Positions 35,817 through 43,996 of a stretch of DNA of 64,000 nt are shown here, one piece after another. Made by a program: the position numbers and the translations under genes. Numbering within the stretch: the stretch's first letter is position 1; every line of letters begins with the position of its first letter. Source of the DNA: Thiothrix subterranea (GTDB taxonomy: Bacteria > Pseudomonadota > Gammaproteobacteria > Thiotrichales > Thiotrichaceae); the NCBI RefSeq assembly GCF_016772315.1, contig NZ_CP053482.1, forward strand, positions 2,542,001 to 2,606,000, read 5' to 3'. Under the pieces are notes generated by a model. It did no database searches and was not told the origin of the DNA. It saw only the letters and a program-made list of their open reading frames with translations.

Positions 35817-36968
35817 ATGTACAACGTCCGTGACAATGTGCAGGCCAGTTTGGGGCATTTTCGCATGGAAAATTACTGGTTTCGTTACAGTAATTTCGTG
35901 CCGCGCTTGTATAACTGGTGCATCGAACTGGGGTTTGAACCGGGGAAAATCATGCCCTCACGGGCGTTTTGTTCGGATGAGAGTCAAGGCTACCCGGTAA
36001 TTTTGCTGGCAAAACATTTTGGGATATTTCCATTCAATCACGGGCAAGTGGGCGGAATTATGGCGTGTGACCGGCATGGCCCGCACGCGCATCACGGTAA
36101 AGATTTGGTGATTGTGCATTCCAGCCACGTCGGTTATGACCCCGAAGCCATGACCTTTGGTTCCTATCGGCGCATCCAGACGGCGAATCATCGCTGTTCC
36201 AGTAACTGCGGCAAAATCCACGCCACGTTGGAATGGTATTTGCGCGAATACGAATTTGCTTGCCAAAACATTTTCGTGGATATGCGGGCGGATCATTGCC
36301 GCTTGACCTTGGACAACCAATATTTGTCGCGTAGCCGGGAACGCAGTTTGGTATTGCATCTGGAAAAAATGGTGGAACACCAGCACGACGGTGAAATGTT
36401 ACCGATTGCCATGCAAAGCACGTCGCGCACGTTCATGGCGACCGACGCTTTTTTTCAGCACATGCGCTGGTTTTTCAACGAAGGCACTGGCAGGCAACCG
36501 CTTGGTGATGCCTTGTTGCCGGAATATTTCACCTACCACACCAGTTTGCGGGAAGACACCGACGGGTCACGCCAATTGGAGCAAAACCTAATCGGCGCAA
36601 TGCCCTGGATTGTGACGTCCGCTGAGCCAATGCTGACGGCAGCGCAAGCCAATACGCAAGCCGAATTCGACCGTGCTTACCGCAGCATCTCACAAGATAG
36701 CGCTTATCGGGGGCGTAATTTGCTCTACGTTGCAGGCTTGCATGTGGATATTTCACCGTCGCCGGAACAGGCGTTTGTGTTAACCAAATTCATTCCTTGG
36801 GCGGCGTATGTGCAATTGAAAAACGGTGAGCGCTATGTGCTGGAACAAGAGGCGCTGTTTGCGCGTTTGCAGGCGTGTAGCGCGGATAACCCGCAGCAAT
36901 TGGGCTTGGATGCGGCGATTCAGATGATGGAAGACGAGGAAGAGATTTACCTGCACTTGCCTTATTAG
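35817..36968 (+). CDS. LCIB/LCIC-family beta-carbonic-anhydrase-like protein
   Basis: 383 residues from the ATG at 35817. Pattern fits the limiting-CO2-inducible LCIB family: a C-x-D-E motif (AFCSDESQGYP, Cys52 and Asp54), a Gly-rich stretch (FNHGQVGGIMACDRHGPHAH), DLVIVHSSHVGY with His101/His104, and RCSSNCGKIHATLEWY with Cys127/Cys131. Cys52, one of the histidines and Cys131 are the candidate zinc ligands. An Arg two residues after the Asp, present in the C-x-D-x-R form of beta-carbonic anhydrases, is absent. The C-terminal 150 residues carry FVLTKFIPWAAYVQLKNGER and are less clear. LCIB proteins hydrate or recapture CO2 near pyrenoids in algae. Here it follows csoS1D and precedes an Mrp-like operon. 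Confidence 0.72.
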   Translation: MYNVRDNVQASLGHFRMENYWFRYSNFVPRLYNWCIELGFEPGKIMPSRAFCSDESQGYPVILLAKHFGIFPFNHGQVGGIMACDRHGPHAHHGKDLVIVHSSHVGYDPEAMTFGSYRRIQTANHRCSSNCGKIHATLEWYLREYEFACQNIFVDMRADHCRLTLDNQYLSRSRERSLVLHLEKMVEHQHDGEMLPIAMQSTSRTFMATDAFFQHMRWFFNEGTGRQPLGDALLPEYFTYHTSLREDTDGSRQLEQNLIGAMPWIVTSAEPMLTAAQANTQAEFDRAYRSISQDSAYRGRNLLYVAGLHVDISPSPEQAFVLTKFIPWAAYVQLKNGERYVLEQEALFARLQACSADNPQQLGLDAAIQMMEDEEEIYLHLPY

Positions 36969-36979
36969 TGTTATCCGCA

Positions 36980-37000
36980 TAAGGCAATCGTGTTGCCTTA
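36980..37000 (+). terminator. Hairpin after the cbbR-csoS1D-LCIB operon
   Basis: TAAGGCAA, five-base loop, TTGCCTTA: an eight-base-pair stem 12 bases after the LCIB-like stop. No T-run follows, so termination may be partial and read-through into the Mrp-like genes is possible. A possible promoter for those genes (TTGTCA at 37018, weak -10 near 37041) lies after it. Confidence 0.45.
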
Positions 37001-37131
37001 ACTAAGCCAATGCGGTTTGTCAAGACAGTTAAGCAATCTTACGTAAATTGGCGGCTATTCAATACGTTTACTATATTAATCCCATTCTTGATTGTTTTTT
37101 TAGGAAATAATCCAGCAGAGGGTAACATGTT

Positions 37132-37620
37132 ATGCCATTGATTATCATCGTATTTATATTGTTGCTGGCACTCTGGTTATTATTGACCAGCGGTGATCTC
37201 GGTTCTTTGCTGGTCGGGTTGCCGTTCATTATGCTGGCGCTGTGGAGTTATCGGTTGCAGCGCCATGCCCCTTATCCCTTAACGTTTTCATTCCTTGGTG
37301 CATTGCGCTTTGCGGTATTTTTCCTGCGCGAATCTTTGCGTGGTGGCTTGGATATTGCGTTGCGGGTGTGGCAACCGCGCGTGTCATTGTCGGTGGCCTT
37401 TTATGAATACCGTCTTATTTTTCCTCAAGGGCCAATCCGCTCGTTTTTTATGTATTGCATCAGTTTATTGCCGGGTACGTTGAGTGTGTGCGTGTCAGAA
37501 AATGGCAAGTTACGCTTGCATGTGCTCGATGATCGTGGCGCGGTAGCGGAAGATTTAGCCCGTTTGGAACAGCGGGTTTGTGATTTGTTTGCATTGCCTT
37601 GTTACAAGGGGGCGCTATGA
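37132..37620 (+). CDS. mrpE: MrpE/MnhE-type subunit of an Mrp-like complex
   Basis: 162 residues, two or three N-terminal membrane segments followed by a cytoplasmic part with FFLRESLRGGLDIALRVW and LPGTLSVCV, as in MnhE/MbhA proteins. GAGGG precedes the start. It is the first of eight overlapping genes in the order E-F-G-B-C-D-D-D, which is the order of the antiporter half of Mbh-type membrane complexes rather than the A-to-G order of classical Mrp operons. Confidence 0.85.
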   Translation: MPLIIIVFILLLALWLLLTSGDLGSLLVGLPFIMLALWSYRLQRHAPYPLTFSFLGALRFAVFFLRESLRGGLDIALRVWQPRVSLSVAFYEYRLIFPQGPIRSFFMYCISLLPGTLSVCVSENGKLRLHVLDDRGAVAEDLARLEQRVCDLFALPCYKGAL

Positions 37621-37877
37621 ATACGGTGCTATTGGCGCTAGTGGTGGTATTAGCCCTGGTGTTACTCATCAGTTTACTGATTATGTTAGCGCGGACGCGG
37701 TTAACTGACCGCTTGTTGGCGGTGCAATTGTTGGGAACGTTGGGTGTCGCGATGTTGCTGGTGCTGGCAGTGGTGATGCAGCAACGGGCGTTTTTGGATA
37801 CCGCCTTGGTTCTGGTGATGCTGGCGGTTGTGGTCACGGCAGTCTTTACCCACCGGCAGCGGGGAGGCAAATCATGA
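37617..37877 (+). CDS. mrpF: MrpF/MnhF-type subunit
   Basis: 86 residues from the ATG at 37617, overlapping mrpE by ATGA. Three predicted membrane helices; the loop LARTRLTDRLLAVQLLGTLG with Arg-Leu-Thr-Asp-Arg is the MnhF signature. Small core subunit of Na+/H+ antiporter-type complexes. Confidence 0.85.
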   Translation: MNTVLLALVVVLALVLLISLLIMLARTRLTDRLLAVQLLGTLGVAMLLVLAVVMQQRAFLDTALVLVMLAVVVTAVFTHRQRGGKS

Positions 37878-38173
37878 TCCTTGATGCGCTTTCCGTGCTA
37901 TTGCTGGTGCTGGGTTTGTTTTTCTTTGTGTCCGGTTTGTTGGGGTTGTGGCGGTTTCCCGATACGTTTGCGCGGCTTCATGCCCTGACTAAGGCGGATA
38001 ATTTGGGCTTGGGGTTGGTGATGACCGGCTTGCTATTCCAAGTACCCGATGTGTTGTGGGCGATTAAATTCGTCTTGGTGTGGTTGCTGGCATTGGTGGC
38101 GAGTGCGGTGAATGCGCATTTGATTGCGGTATTCCTGCACCGGCAACAGGAGGGACACGATGAATCTGCTTGA
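37874..38173 (+). CDS. mrpG: MrpG/MnhG-type subunit
   Basis: 99 residues starting at the ATG overlapping mrpF. Three membrane helices and the conserved LWRFPDTFARLHALTKADNL, in which the R-F-P-D-x-x-x-R-x-H-A core marks MnhG. It overlaps the next gene by 14 bases. Confidence 0.88.
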   Translation: MILDALSVLLLVLGLFFFVSGLLGLWRFPDTFARLHALTKADNLGLGLVMTGLLFQVPDVLWAIKFVLVWLLALVASAVNAHLIAVFLHRQQEGHDESA

Positions 38174-39098
38174 TGGCTTATGGGGCATTTTGGATCTGTT
38201 GCTGGTGGCGGTGTTGTTGTTATTGGCAATGGCGGCGGTACTGAGCAGTGATCGGCGGCGTAGCATGATGCTGTTTATCGTGTTTGGTTTGGTATTGGCG
38301 TTGGTGTGGGCGCGGTTACACGCCCCGGATATTGCACTGGCGGAAGCCGCGATTGGGGCGGGGTTGGGCGGGGCGTTGTTAATGGCAACCTTGCGGCGCG
38401 ATACGCATCAGCAGACCGATCAGTTTCCACAACACCCTGTGGTGTTATGGGGCGCGGGCGTGTTGGTAATGGTACTGGGAACGATGATTGCGTGGGGCTT
38501 GTTCTCGGTATTGCCCACGGTGGAACAAACCTGGCGCAAAGGCGCGGCGGTCGATGCGCACTTGGCATTCAGCGGGGTTAGCCACCCGGTAACAGCGGTG
38601 TTATTGAATTTCCGAGCATGGGATACCTTGTTGGAATTGGCGGTGTTGTTGGCGGCCATTTTGGGGATTCGTGCCTTGGGGTATGTGCGTTCGGCGTATG
38701 TGACGGAAGCCGCATTCAGCCAATTGGCGGTGTGGTTGGTGCCCTTATTGATTCTAATGGCGGGTTATGTGCTGTGGGCGGGAGCGCATTCACCGGGTGG
38801 AGCATTTCAGGCGGGGGCATTGCTGGCGGGGGCGGGCATTTTGCTGCGCTTGGCGGGGTATTCCCATGCGGGGTTGCCGACGACACGTTGGTTGGTACGT
38901 TTGGGCTTGGTGGCAGGAACGGGTGTGTTTTTGCTGGTGGGTTTGGGGCTGTTGGGGTGGGGGCAGGGTTTCCTGCATTACCCGGTCGCTTATGCAAAAT
39001 GGTGGATATTATTGATTGAAATGCTGGCTACGGTGTCGATTGGGATGACGCTGACGTTGGCTTTCATGGGCGGGATACCGCAGAAGGAGGCAGCGTGA
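38160..39098 (+). CDS. mrpB: Fused MbhD-MbhE-MrpB-type subunit
   Basis: 312 residues. Residues 1-80 match the DUF4040/MbhD part (ARLHAPDIALAEAAIGAGLG), 90-190 an MbhE/MrpA-C-like segment, and 195-312 an MnhB domain with AGYVLWAGAHSPGGAFQAGA, its signature loop. In Mbh complexes these are separate proteins; in Mrp they belong to MrpA and MrpB. About nine membrane segments. The stop shares one base with the mrpC ATG. Confidence 0.82.
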   Translation: MNLLDGLWGILDLLLVAVLLLLAMAAVLSSDRRRSMMLFIVFGLVLALVWARLHAPDIALAEAAIGAGLGGALLMATLRRDTHQQTDQFPQHPVVLWGAGVLVMVLGTMIAWGLFSVLPTVEQTWRKGAAVDAHLAFSGVSHPVTAVLLNFRAWDTLLELAVLLAAILGIRALGYVRSAYVTEAAFSQLAVWLVPLLILMAGYVLWAGAHSPGGAFQAGALLAGAGILLRLAGYSHAGLPTTRWLVRLGLVAGTGVFLLVGLGLLGWGQGFLHYPVAYAKWWILLIEMLATVSIGMTLTLAFMGGIPQKEAA

Positions 39099-39397
39099 TG
39101 GCGGGGTTAAGTGCAATCAATCCGCAGTTTTTGTATGTGTGCGCTGGCATTTTCCTGTTCGCCATTGGTTTGTGGGGAACTTGGTTACATGCCCATTATG
39201 TGCGCAAAATTATTAGCTTGAATGTGATGGGTGCGGGGGTGTTTCTGACGCTGATCGCGGTGGCGTATCGCGGTGAAAATCTGCCCCCCGACCCTGTGCC
39301 TCATGCCTTGGTGTTGACCGGCATTGTGGTGGCTGTCAGTGCAACAGCGTTGGCATTGGTGATTATCCGCCGTTTGGAGGATGCAACCGATGAATGA
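39098..39397 (+). CDS. mrpC: MrpC/MnhC (NuoK-like) subunit
   Basis: 99 residues. The ATG at 39098 is seven bases from AGGAGG; a GTG three bases upstream is in frame but less well placed. Three membrane helices with FLFAIGLWGTWL and NVMGAGVFLTLIAVAYRG, the NuoK-type pattern. NuoK-like subunits line part of the ion path in complex I and its relatives. Confidence 0.86.
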   Translation: MAGLSAINPQFLYVCAGIFLFAIGLWGTWLHAHYVRKIISLNVMGAGVFLTLIAVAYRGENLPPDPVPHALVLTGIVVAVSATALALVIIRRLEDATDE

Positions 39398-40844
39398 AGC
39401 TGCGAGTGTCGTTTGGGTAATTAGCCTGCCGTTGCTGGGCGCATTGCTGGCAACGGTGTGGCGGCAACGCGCGGCGACGATTGGTTGGATCAGCAGCGCA
39501 TTAACGGCGGGATGCGCGGTCTGGCTGTTGTGGGTGGTGCAACACGCTGGAGTGCAACAACTGGCGCTGGGTGGCTGGGAAATCGGTCTGGGCATCAGCT
39601 TGTACGCGGATGGTTTGGCGGCTGTCATGGTGCTGATGAGCAGTCTGGTGGTGTTGGGGTGCAGTGTGTATGCGCGGCAGTATTTTCGGGCGCAGCGTCA
39701 GCATGAATTGTTTTGGCCGTTGTGGTTGTTGTTAGCCACGGCGTTGAATGCGTTGTTTTTGGCGGGTGATTTGTTCAATGTGTATGTCACTTTGGAATTG
39801 TTGGGAATTTCAGCGTCGGCACTTACCGCGTTAGGGGCGAAACGGGCGGCATTGCGGGCAGCCTTGCGCTATCTGGTGGTGGGGCTATTGGGGTCGATGC
39901 TGTATCTAATGGCTATCACCTTGCTGTATGCCGCTTACGGCACACTGAACGCTGTGCAAATTGCCGAGGCATTGCAAGTTAACCCCTTGGGCTGGGCAGC
40001 GCTGTTGCTGATGTTGGCAGGGTTGGCGTTGAAAATGGCGTTATTCCCGCTGCATTTCTGGTTGCCTCCAGCGCATTCTAATGCGCCCGCGCCGGTGAGT
40101 GCGGCATTATCGGCGTTGGTGGTGAAAGCGGCATTTTATTTGGTGGTACGGCTGTGGTTTGAGGTGTTTGCACCGTTGACAACGCCACTGCTGGCGAATG
40201 TTTTGGGCGCATTGGGTGCAATGGCAGTGTTGTGGGGGTCTTGGTCAGCGTTGCGGGCAGAACGCTTGAAATTATTGGCGGCGTATTCCAGTGTGGCGCA
40301 ATTGGGCTATTTGGTGATGTTTTTCCCGCTGTTGATGGTGTTGGAGGGCGAAGCACGGCACTGGTTGTTTGGGGCAATGGTGTTGTTTGCGCTGTCTCAT
40401 GCGTTTGCGAAATCGGCATTGTTTTTGGCAGCGGGGATTTTGATGCAATACGCCGGGCATGACCGTATCCGCGAATTGAGTGGTACGACGCAAGCCTTGC
40501 CATTGACCACGTTTGTGATTGCGTTGGCGGGCATTGCCTTGGTGGGCTTGCCACCGAGTGGGGCGTTTCTGGGTAAGTGGTATTTGTTGGATGCGGCGTT
40601 TAAGACGGGGCAATGGTGGTGGGTGCTGGTCTTGGTGGCGGGGTCGTTATTGGCAACCGCTTATGTGTTCCGTTTGTTGGGGCACGCTTTCGGGCATTTG
40701 CCAGCGGTTAAGCGCCCGATTGTGGCGGCTACGCAGGAAATGCCTGCCTTGGCATTGGCATTGCTGGCAACCTTTGGGCTGGGCTTAGGGGCAATGAGTC
40801 TGTGGTCATGGTTGGCGCACACTGGCACAGGGGCAGGGCTATGA
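39390..40844 (+). CDS. mrpD: MrpD-type antiporter subunit (first of three)
   Basis: 484 residues; the ATG at 39390 is nine bases from GGAGG. About 14 membrane helices of the proton-conducting Proton_antipo_M family. The key TM5 glutamate is present (VTLELLGISASAL, Glu136) and the TM7 lysine in LALKMALFPLHFWLPPAH; a second Lys appears in ALVVKAAFYLVV. It should be a working H+ or Na+ channel half. It overlaps mrpC and the next gene. Confidence 0.9.
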   Translation: MNEAASVVWVISLPLLGALLATVWRQRAATIGWISSALTAGCAVWLLWVVQHAGVQQLALGGWEIGLGISLYADGLAAVMVLMSSLVVLGCSVYARQYFRAQRQHELFWPLWLLLATALNALFLAGDLFNVYVTLELLGISASALTALGAKRAALRAALRYLVVGLLGSMLYLMAITLLYAAYGTLNAVQIAEALQVNPLGWAALLLMLAGLALKMALFPLHFWLPPAHSNAPAPVSAALSALVVKAAFYLVVRLWFEVFAPLTTPLLANVLGALGAMAVLWGSWSALRAERLKLLAAYSSVAQLGYLVMFFPLLMVLEGEARHWLFGAMVLFALSHAFAKSALFLAAGILMQYAGHDRIRELSGTTQALPLTTFVIALAGIALVGLPPSGAFLGKWYLLDAAFKTGQWWWVLVLVAGSLLATAYVFRLLGHAFGHLPAVKRPIVAATQEMPALALALLATFGLGLGAMSLWSWLAHTGTGAGL

Positions 40845-42364
40845 ACGAGTTATTGAATGTTCTCACCGAAGCGCTGGGAAAAAATTTACCGCTGTGGATT
40901 GTGCTGAGTTCGTTTAGCGTCGGTTTGGTGATTTTCTTTGTGCAGGAAGGCAGCCATCGCTTACGCACCACCTTGAATTTGCTGGCGGCAGTGGTGAAGT
41001 TGGCATTGGTTGGGGTCTTGCTGTGGGGGGTGTATCACGGGCAGGTGTACGAAGTGCGCTGGGTGATTGCGCCCAATCTGGAATTGCTATTGCACGCCGA
41101 TGCATTGTCGATGTTGTTTGTGACCTTATCTGCCTTGCTGTGGTTGGTGACAACGGTTTATGCGATTGGGTATCTGGAGCATTCCCCGCACCGCAGCCGC
41201 TTCTTTGGGTTTTTCAGCTTGTGCGTATCGGCAACCGTGGGTTTGGCGTTGGCGGGCAATCTGGTGACGTTTGTGATGTTTTACGAGTTTTTGACCTTGG
41301 CGACTTACCCCTTGGTGGCGCACAAAGGCTCGCATGAAGCCCGCAAAGCTGCGCGTTTGTATTTGGCTTATACCTTCACGGGTGGATTGCTGTTGCTGGT
41401 GGCAGTGGTGTGGTTGAAGTCGATTGCCGGGCCGTTGACGTTTGTGCAAGGGGGGATTCTGGATACCTTGCCTGCGGAAACGCACAGCGCCTTGCGTTGG
41501 ATTTTCTTGCTGATGATCGTGGGTCTGGGGGTCAAAGCCGCTTTGGTGCCGTTGCACGGTTGGTTGCCCAAAGCAATGGTTGCGCCCGCGCCGGTCAGTG
41601 CGTTATTGCACGCGGTGGCGGTGGTGAAAGCAGGGGCATTTGGGATTGTGCGCGTGGTTTACGATGTGTATGGGGTGGAGTTTGCCGCTGTCTTGGGCGT
41701 ATTAGTGCCATTAGGAATAGTGGCGGCGTTCACGATTGTGTACGGATCGACCTTGGCATTGTTTCAGGATGAGTTGAAAAAACGTTTGGCGTATTCGACG
41801 GTGAGTCAGGTGTCTTACATCATTTTGGGGACGGCAATCCTAGGCCCGTTGGCGACCGTGGGCGGTATTGTGCATTTGGTTCACCAAGGCTTGATGAAAA
41901 TTACCTTGTTCTTTGCCGCCGGTAATTACGCGGAAACCTTGGGGATTCACCGCGTCAGTCAAATGAACGGGGTGGGCAAACGAATGCCGCTAACCACGTT
42001 GGCATTTACCTTGGGGGCGTTGGGGATGATTGGGATTCCACCAATGGCGGGGTTTATTTCCAAATGGTATTTGGGGTTGGGGGCGTTGGAAGCAGGGGTA
42101 TTGCTGTGGGTAATGCCGGTGTTGATTGCCAGTAGCTTGCTGAACGCGGCGTATTTTCTGCCCATTTTGTACCGTGCGTGGTTTTTGCCTGCTGACCCTT
42201 GGCCAGACGAACACATTAAGGCGCAGCGTTGGGAAACGCATGGCATGTTGTTGTGGCCGCCCGTGATTACCGCGAGTTTGGCGTTATTGGCAGGCTTGTT
42301 CGCGTCTTTGCCGTTTAGTCCGTTGGAGTGGGCGCAATTGATCACCGCTAGGGAGTACAAATAA
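40841..42364 (+). CDS. NuoL/MrpA-like antiporter subunit (second of three)
   Basis: 507 residues, overlapping the previous gene by ATGA. Membrane antiporter-like protein of the complex I family. TM5 glutamate present (VMFYEFLTLATYPL, Glu149); the TM7 region is GVKAALVPLHGWLPKAMVAP with its lysine, and HAVAVVKAGAFGIVR follows. The nearest relatives in layout are NuoL/NuoM/HyfB and DabB-type subunits, but no DabA gene accompanies it. Confidence 0.87.
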   Translation: MNELLNVLTEALGKNLPLWIVLSSFSVGLVIFFVQEGSHRLRTTLNLLAAVVKLALVGVLLWGVYHGQVYEVRWVIAPNLELLLHADALSMLFVTLSALLWLVTTVYAIGYLEHSPHRSRFFGFFSLCVSATVGLALAGNLVTFVMFYEFLTLATYPLVAHKGSHEARKAARLYLAYTFTGGLLLLVAVVWLKSIAGPLTFVQGGILDTLPAETHSALRWIFLLMIVGLGVKAALVPLHGWLPKAMVAPAPVSALLHAVAVVKAGAFGIVRVVYDVYGVEFAAVLGVLVPLGIVAAFTIVYGSTLALFQDELKKRLAYSTVSQVSYIILGTAILGPLATVGGIVHLVHQGLMKITLFFAAGNYAETLGIHRVSQMNGVGKRMPLTTLAFTLGALGMIGIPPMAGFISKWYLGLGALEAGVLLWVMPVLIASSLLNAAYFLPILYRAWFLPADPWPDEHIKAQRWETHGMLLWPPVITASLALLAGLFASLPFSPLEWAQLITAREYK

Positions 42365-43890
42365 TGTTGCAACCCGTGCTGCTGGAGTTACCGTTTTTAT
42401 TGCTGTTAGCGCCCTTGTTACCGCTGTGCTTTGCCTTGGTGGGGAATGACCGTATTGGGCAATGGCTCTTGCCGGTGGCTGCATTGCCTGCGTTAGTCGC
42501 AGCGTTTGTGTTGCCAGTGGGAACGTCGGTGGCGTTGCCTTGGGTATTATTGGGAGCGCAATGGGGGCTTGATGCTACAGGGCAGGTATTTTTACTGGTG
42601 ACAGCACTATTGTGGTTGTTAGCAGGTTTGTACAGTGTGAGTGGTACGCCTGCGGGGTCAAGTTGGTGGCGTTTTCGGGTGTTTTTCCTGTTGACCTTGA
42701 GCGGCAATGTGTTGTTGGTTATTGCGCAGGACATGGGGAGCTTTTTTCTGGGTTTTGCCTTAATGGGGCTGGCGGCGTATGGGTTAATTGCGCAACAGGC
42801 GTCGGTGACGACGCGCCGTGCTGGGCGCATTTACCTGATTTGGACGGTGTTGGGTGAGGTGTTGTTGTTTGCCGGTGCAGTGTTCACGGCGGGGGCGGTG
42901 GGGAGTGTGTATTTCAGTGAGGTGGTGGGCAAGGATTTACCCCTCGCTGCGGTGATATTGGTGACGCTGGGCTTGGGAATTAAGGTGGCATTGCCGGGTT
43001 TGCATGTGTGGTTGCCGATTGCGCACGGTGCAGCCCCTCCGGCGGTGTCGGCATTGTTGAGCGGCGTGATGGTGAAAGCGGGGATACTGGGTTTGGTGCG
43101 GTTTCTGCCAGCGGGTGCAGCCAGCACGGTGTGGGTGGCAGAGTGGTTGGTGTGGCTGGGATTGGTGGGCGCGTTTTACGGGGTGGTGTTTGGCTTGCGG
43201 CAAACCGCGCCGAAAGTGATTCTGGCGTATTCGACCATGAGTCAGTTGGGGGTGTTGACTTTATTGACGGGATTGGTATTGCAAGCCCCTGCGGATGCGA
43301 TGTTGGCAATGGCGTTGTTATTGTATGTGGCACACCATGCTTGGGTGAAAGGGGCATTATTCCTTGGGGTGGGCTTATTTAAGCAAACCTTGTCTTGGTG
43401 GTTATTGGGTGTGCTGGTGGTCTTGGCGTTGGTGTTGATCGGCGTGCCATTGACCAGTGGCGCGTTGGCAAAAGGCAGTGTGAAAGCGGCATTGCCAGCC
43501 GATTGGCAGCACTTGGCGCTGGGTTTATGGCTGAGCAGCTTGGCAACCACTTTGCTGATGGGGCGCTTTGTGTGGAGTTTGTGGCGTTATCGCCGCCAGC
43601 ATGAGGCTGTATCCAGCCATCACACCAGCACTTCCCCCGGTCTGACACAATGGTTGGGGTGGGCTATTTTAGTGGAATGGGTGTTGTGGTGGCCGTTTCT
43701 GTTTGCGCTACCGGCGTTTAAGTGGTGGGATGTCGTGCCGATTTTGCTGGGCTTGGGGATGGTTGCTTTGGCGTTATTGCCGCGTATTCCAGCGGGGGAT
43801 GTGCCGGTGTTGTTGGCGCACGCTGGCTACCGTGGGTGGCATTGGGTGCGGCAATCGCGCAGTAAGCATAGGCATTATTTATCTGATTGA
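42364..43890 (+). CDS. NuoL/MrpD-like antiporter subunit lacking the TM5 glutamate (third of three)
   Basis: 508 residues, first base shared with the previous stop. Family membership is clear from GIKVALPGLHVWLPIAHGAA and LLSGVMVKAGILGLVRF. At the TM5 position where the two paralogues have Glu, this protein has Ala132 (FFLGFALMGLAAYGLI aligned with FVMFYEFLTLATYPLV). It is also the most divergent of the three and its basic tail RQSRSKHRHYLSD is unique. It may be structural or have a different coupling role. It ends the operon; the 106-base gap that follows holds no gene. Confidence 0.85.
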   Translation: MLQPVLLELPFLLLLAPLLPLCFALVGNDRIGQWLLPVAALPALVAAFVLPVGTSVALPWVLLGAQWGLDATGQVFLLVTALLWLLAGLYSVSGTPAGSSWWRFRVFFLLTLSGNVLLVIAQDMGSFFLGFALMGLAAYGLIAQQASVTTRRAGRIYLIWTVLGEVLLFAGAVFTAGAVGSVYFSEVVGKDLPLAAVILVTLGLGIKVALPGLHVWLPIAHGAAPPAVSALLSGVMVKAGILGLVRFLPAGAASTVWVAEWLVWLGLVGAFYGVVFGLRQTAPKVILAYSTMSQLGVLTLLTGLVLQAPADAMLAMALLLYVAHHAWVKGALFLGVGLFKQTLSWWLLGVLVVLALVLIGVPLTSGALAKGSVKAALPADWQHLALGLWLSSLATTLLMGRFVWSLWRYRRQHEAVSSHHTSTSPGLTQWLGWAILVEWVLWWPFLFALPAFKWWDVVPILLGLGMVALALLPRIPAGDVPVLLAHAGYRGWHWVRQSRSKHRHYLSD

Positions 43891-43996
43891 TGAAATCTTT
43901 AATGCGTTTGTTCTGGATGGTGTGGAAACCTAGCGTTTAGGGCGATATGCTACGTGCTGTTACCCATTAAAATGATAAGCACCGTTAGGGAACCCC

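Noticed and set aside
42348-42830. Long antisense open frames across the Mrp-like genes
   Set aside because: They arise from the strong G/T wobble bias of the plus-strand membrane genes; translations are low-complexity Asn/Pro/Thr without family features.
40841-43890. DAB-type bicarbonate pump (DabA/DabB)
   Set aside because: The large subunits could resemble DabB, but there is no DabA (DUF2309) gene, and the small Mrp E/F/G/B/C subunits are present, which DAB lacks.
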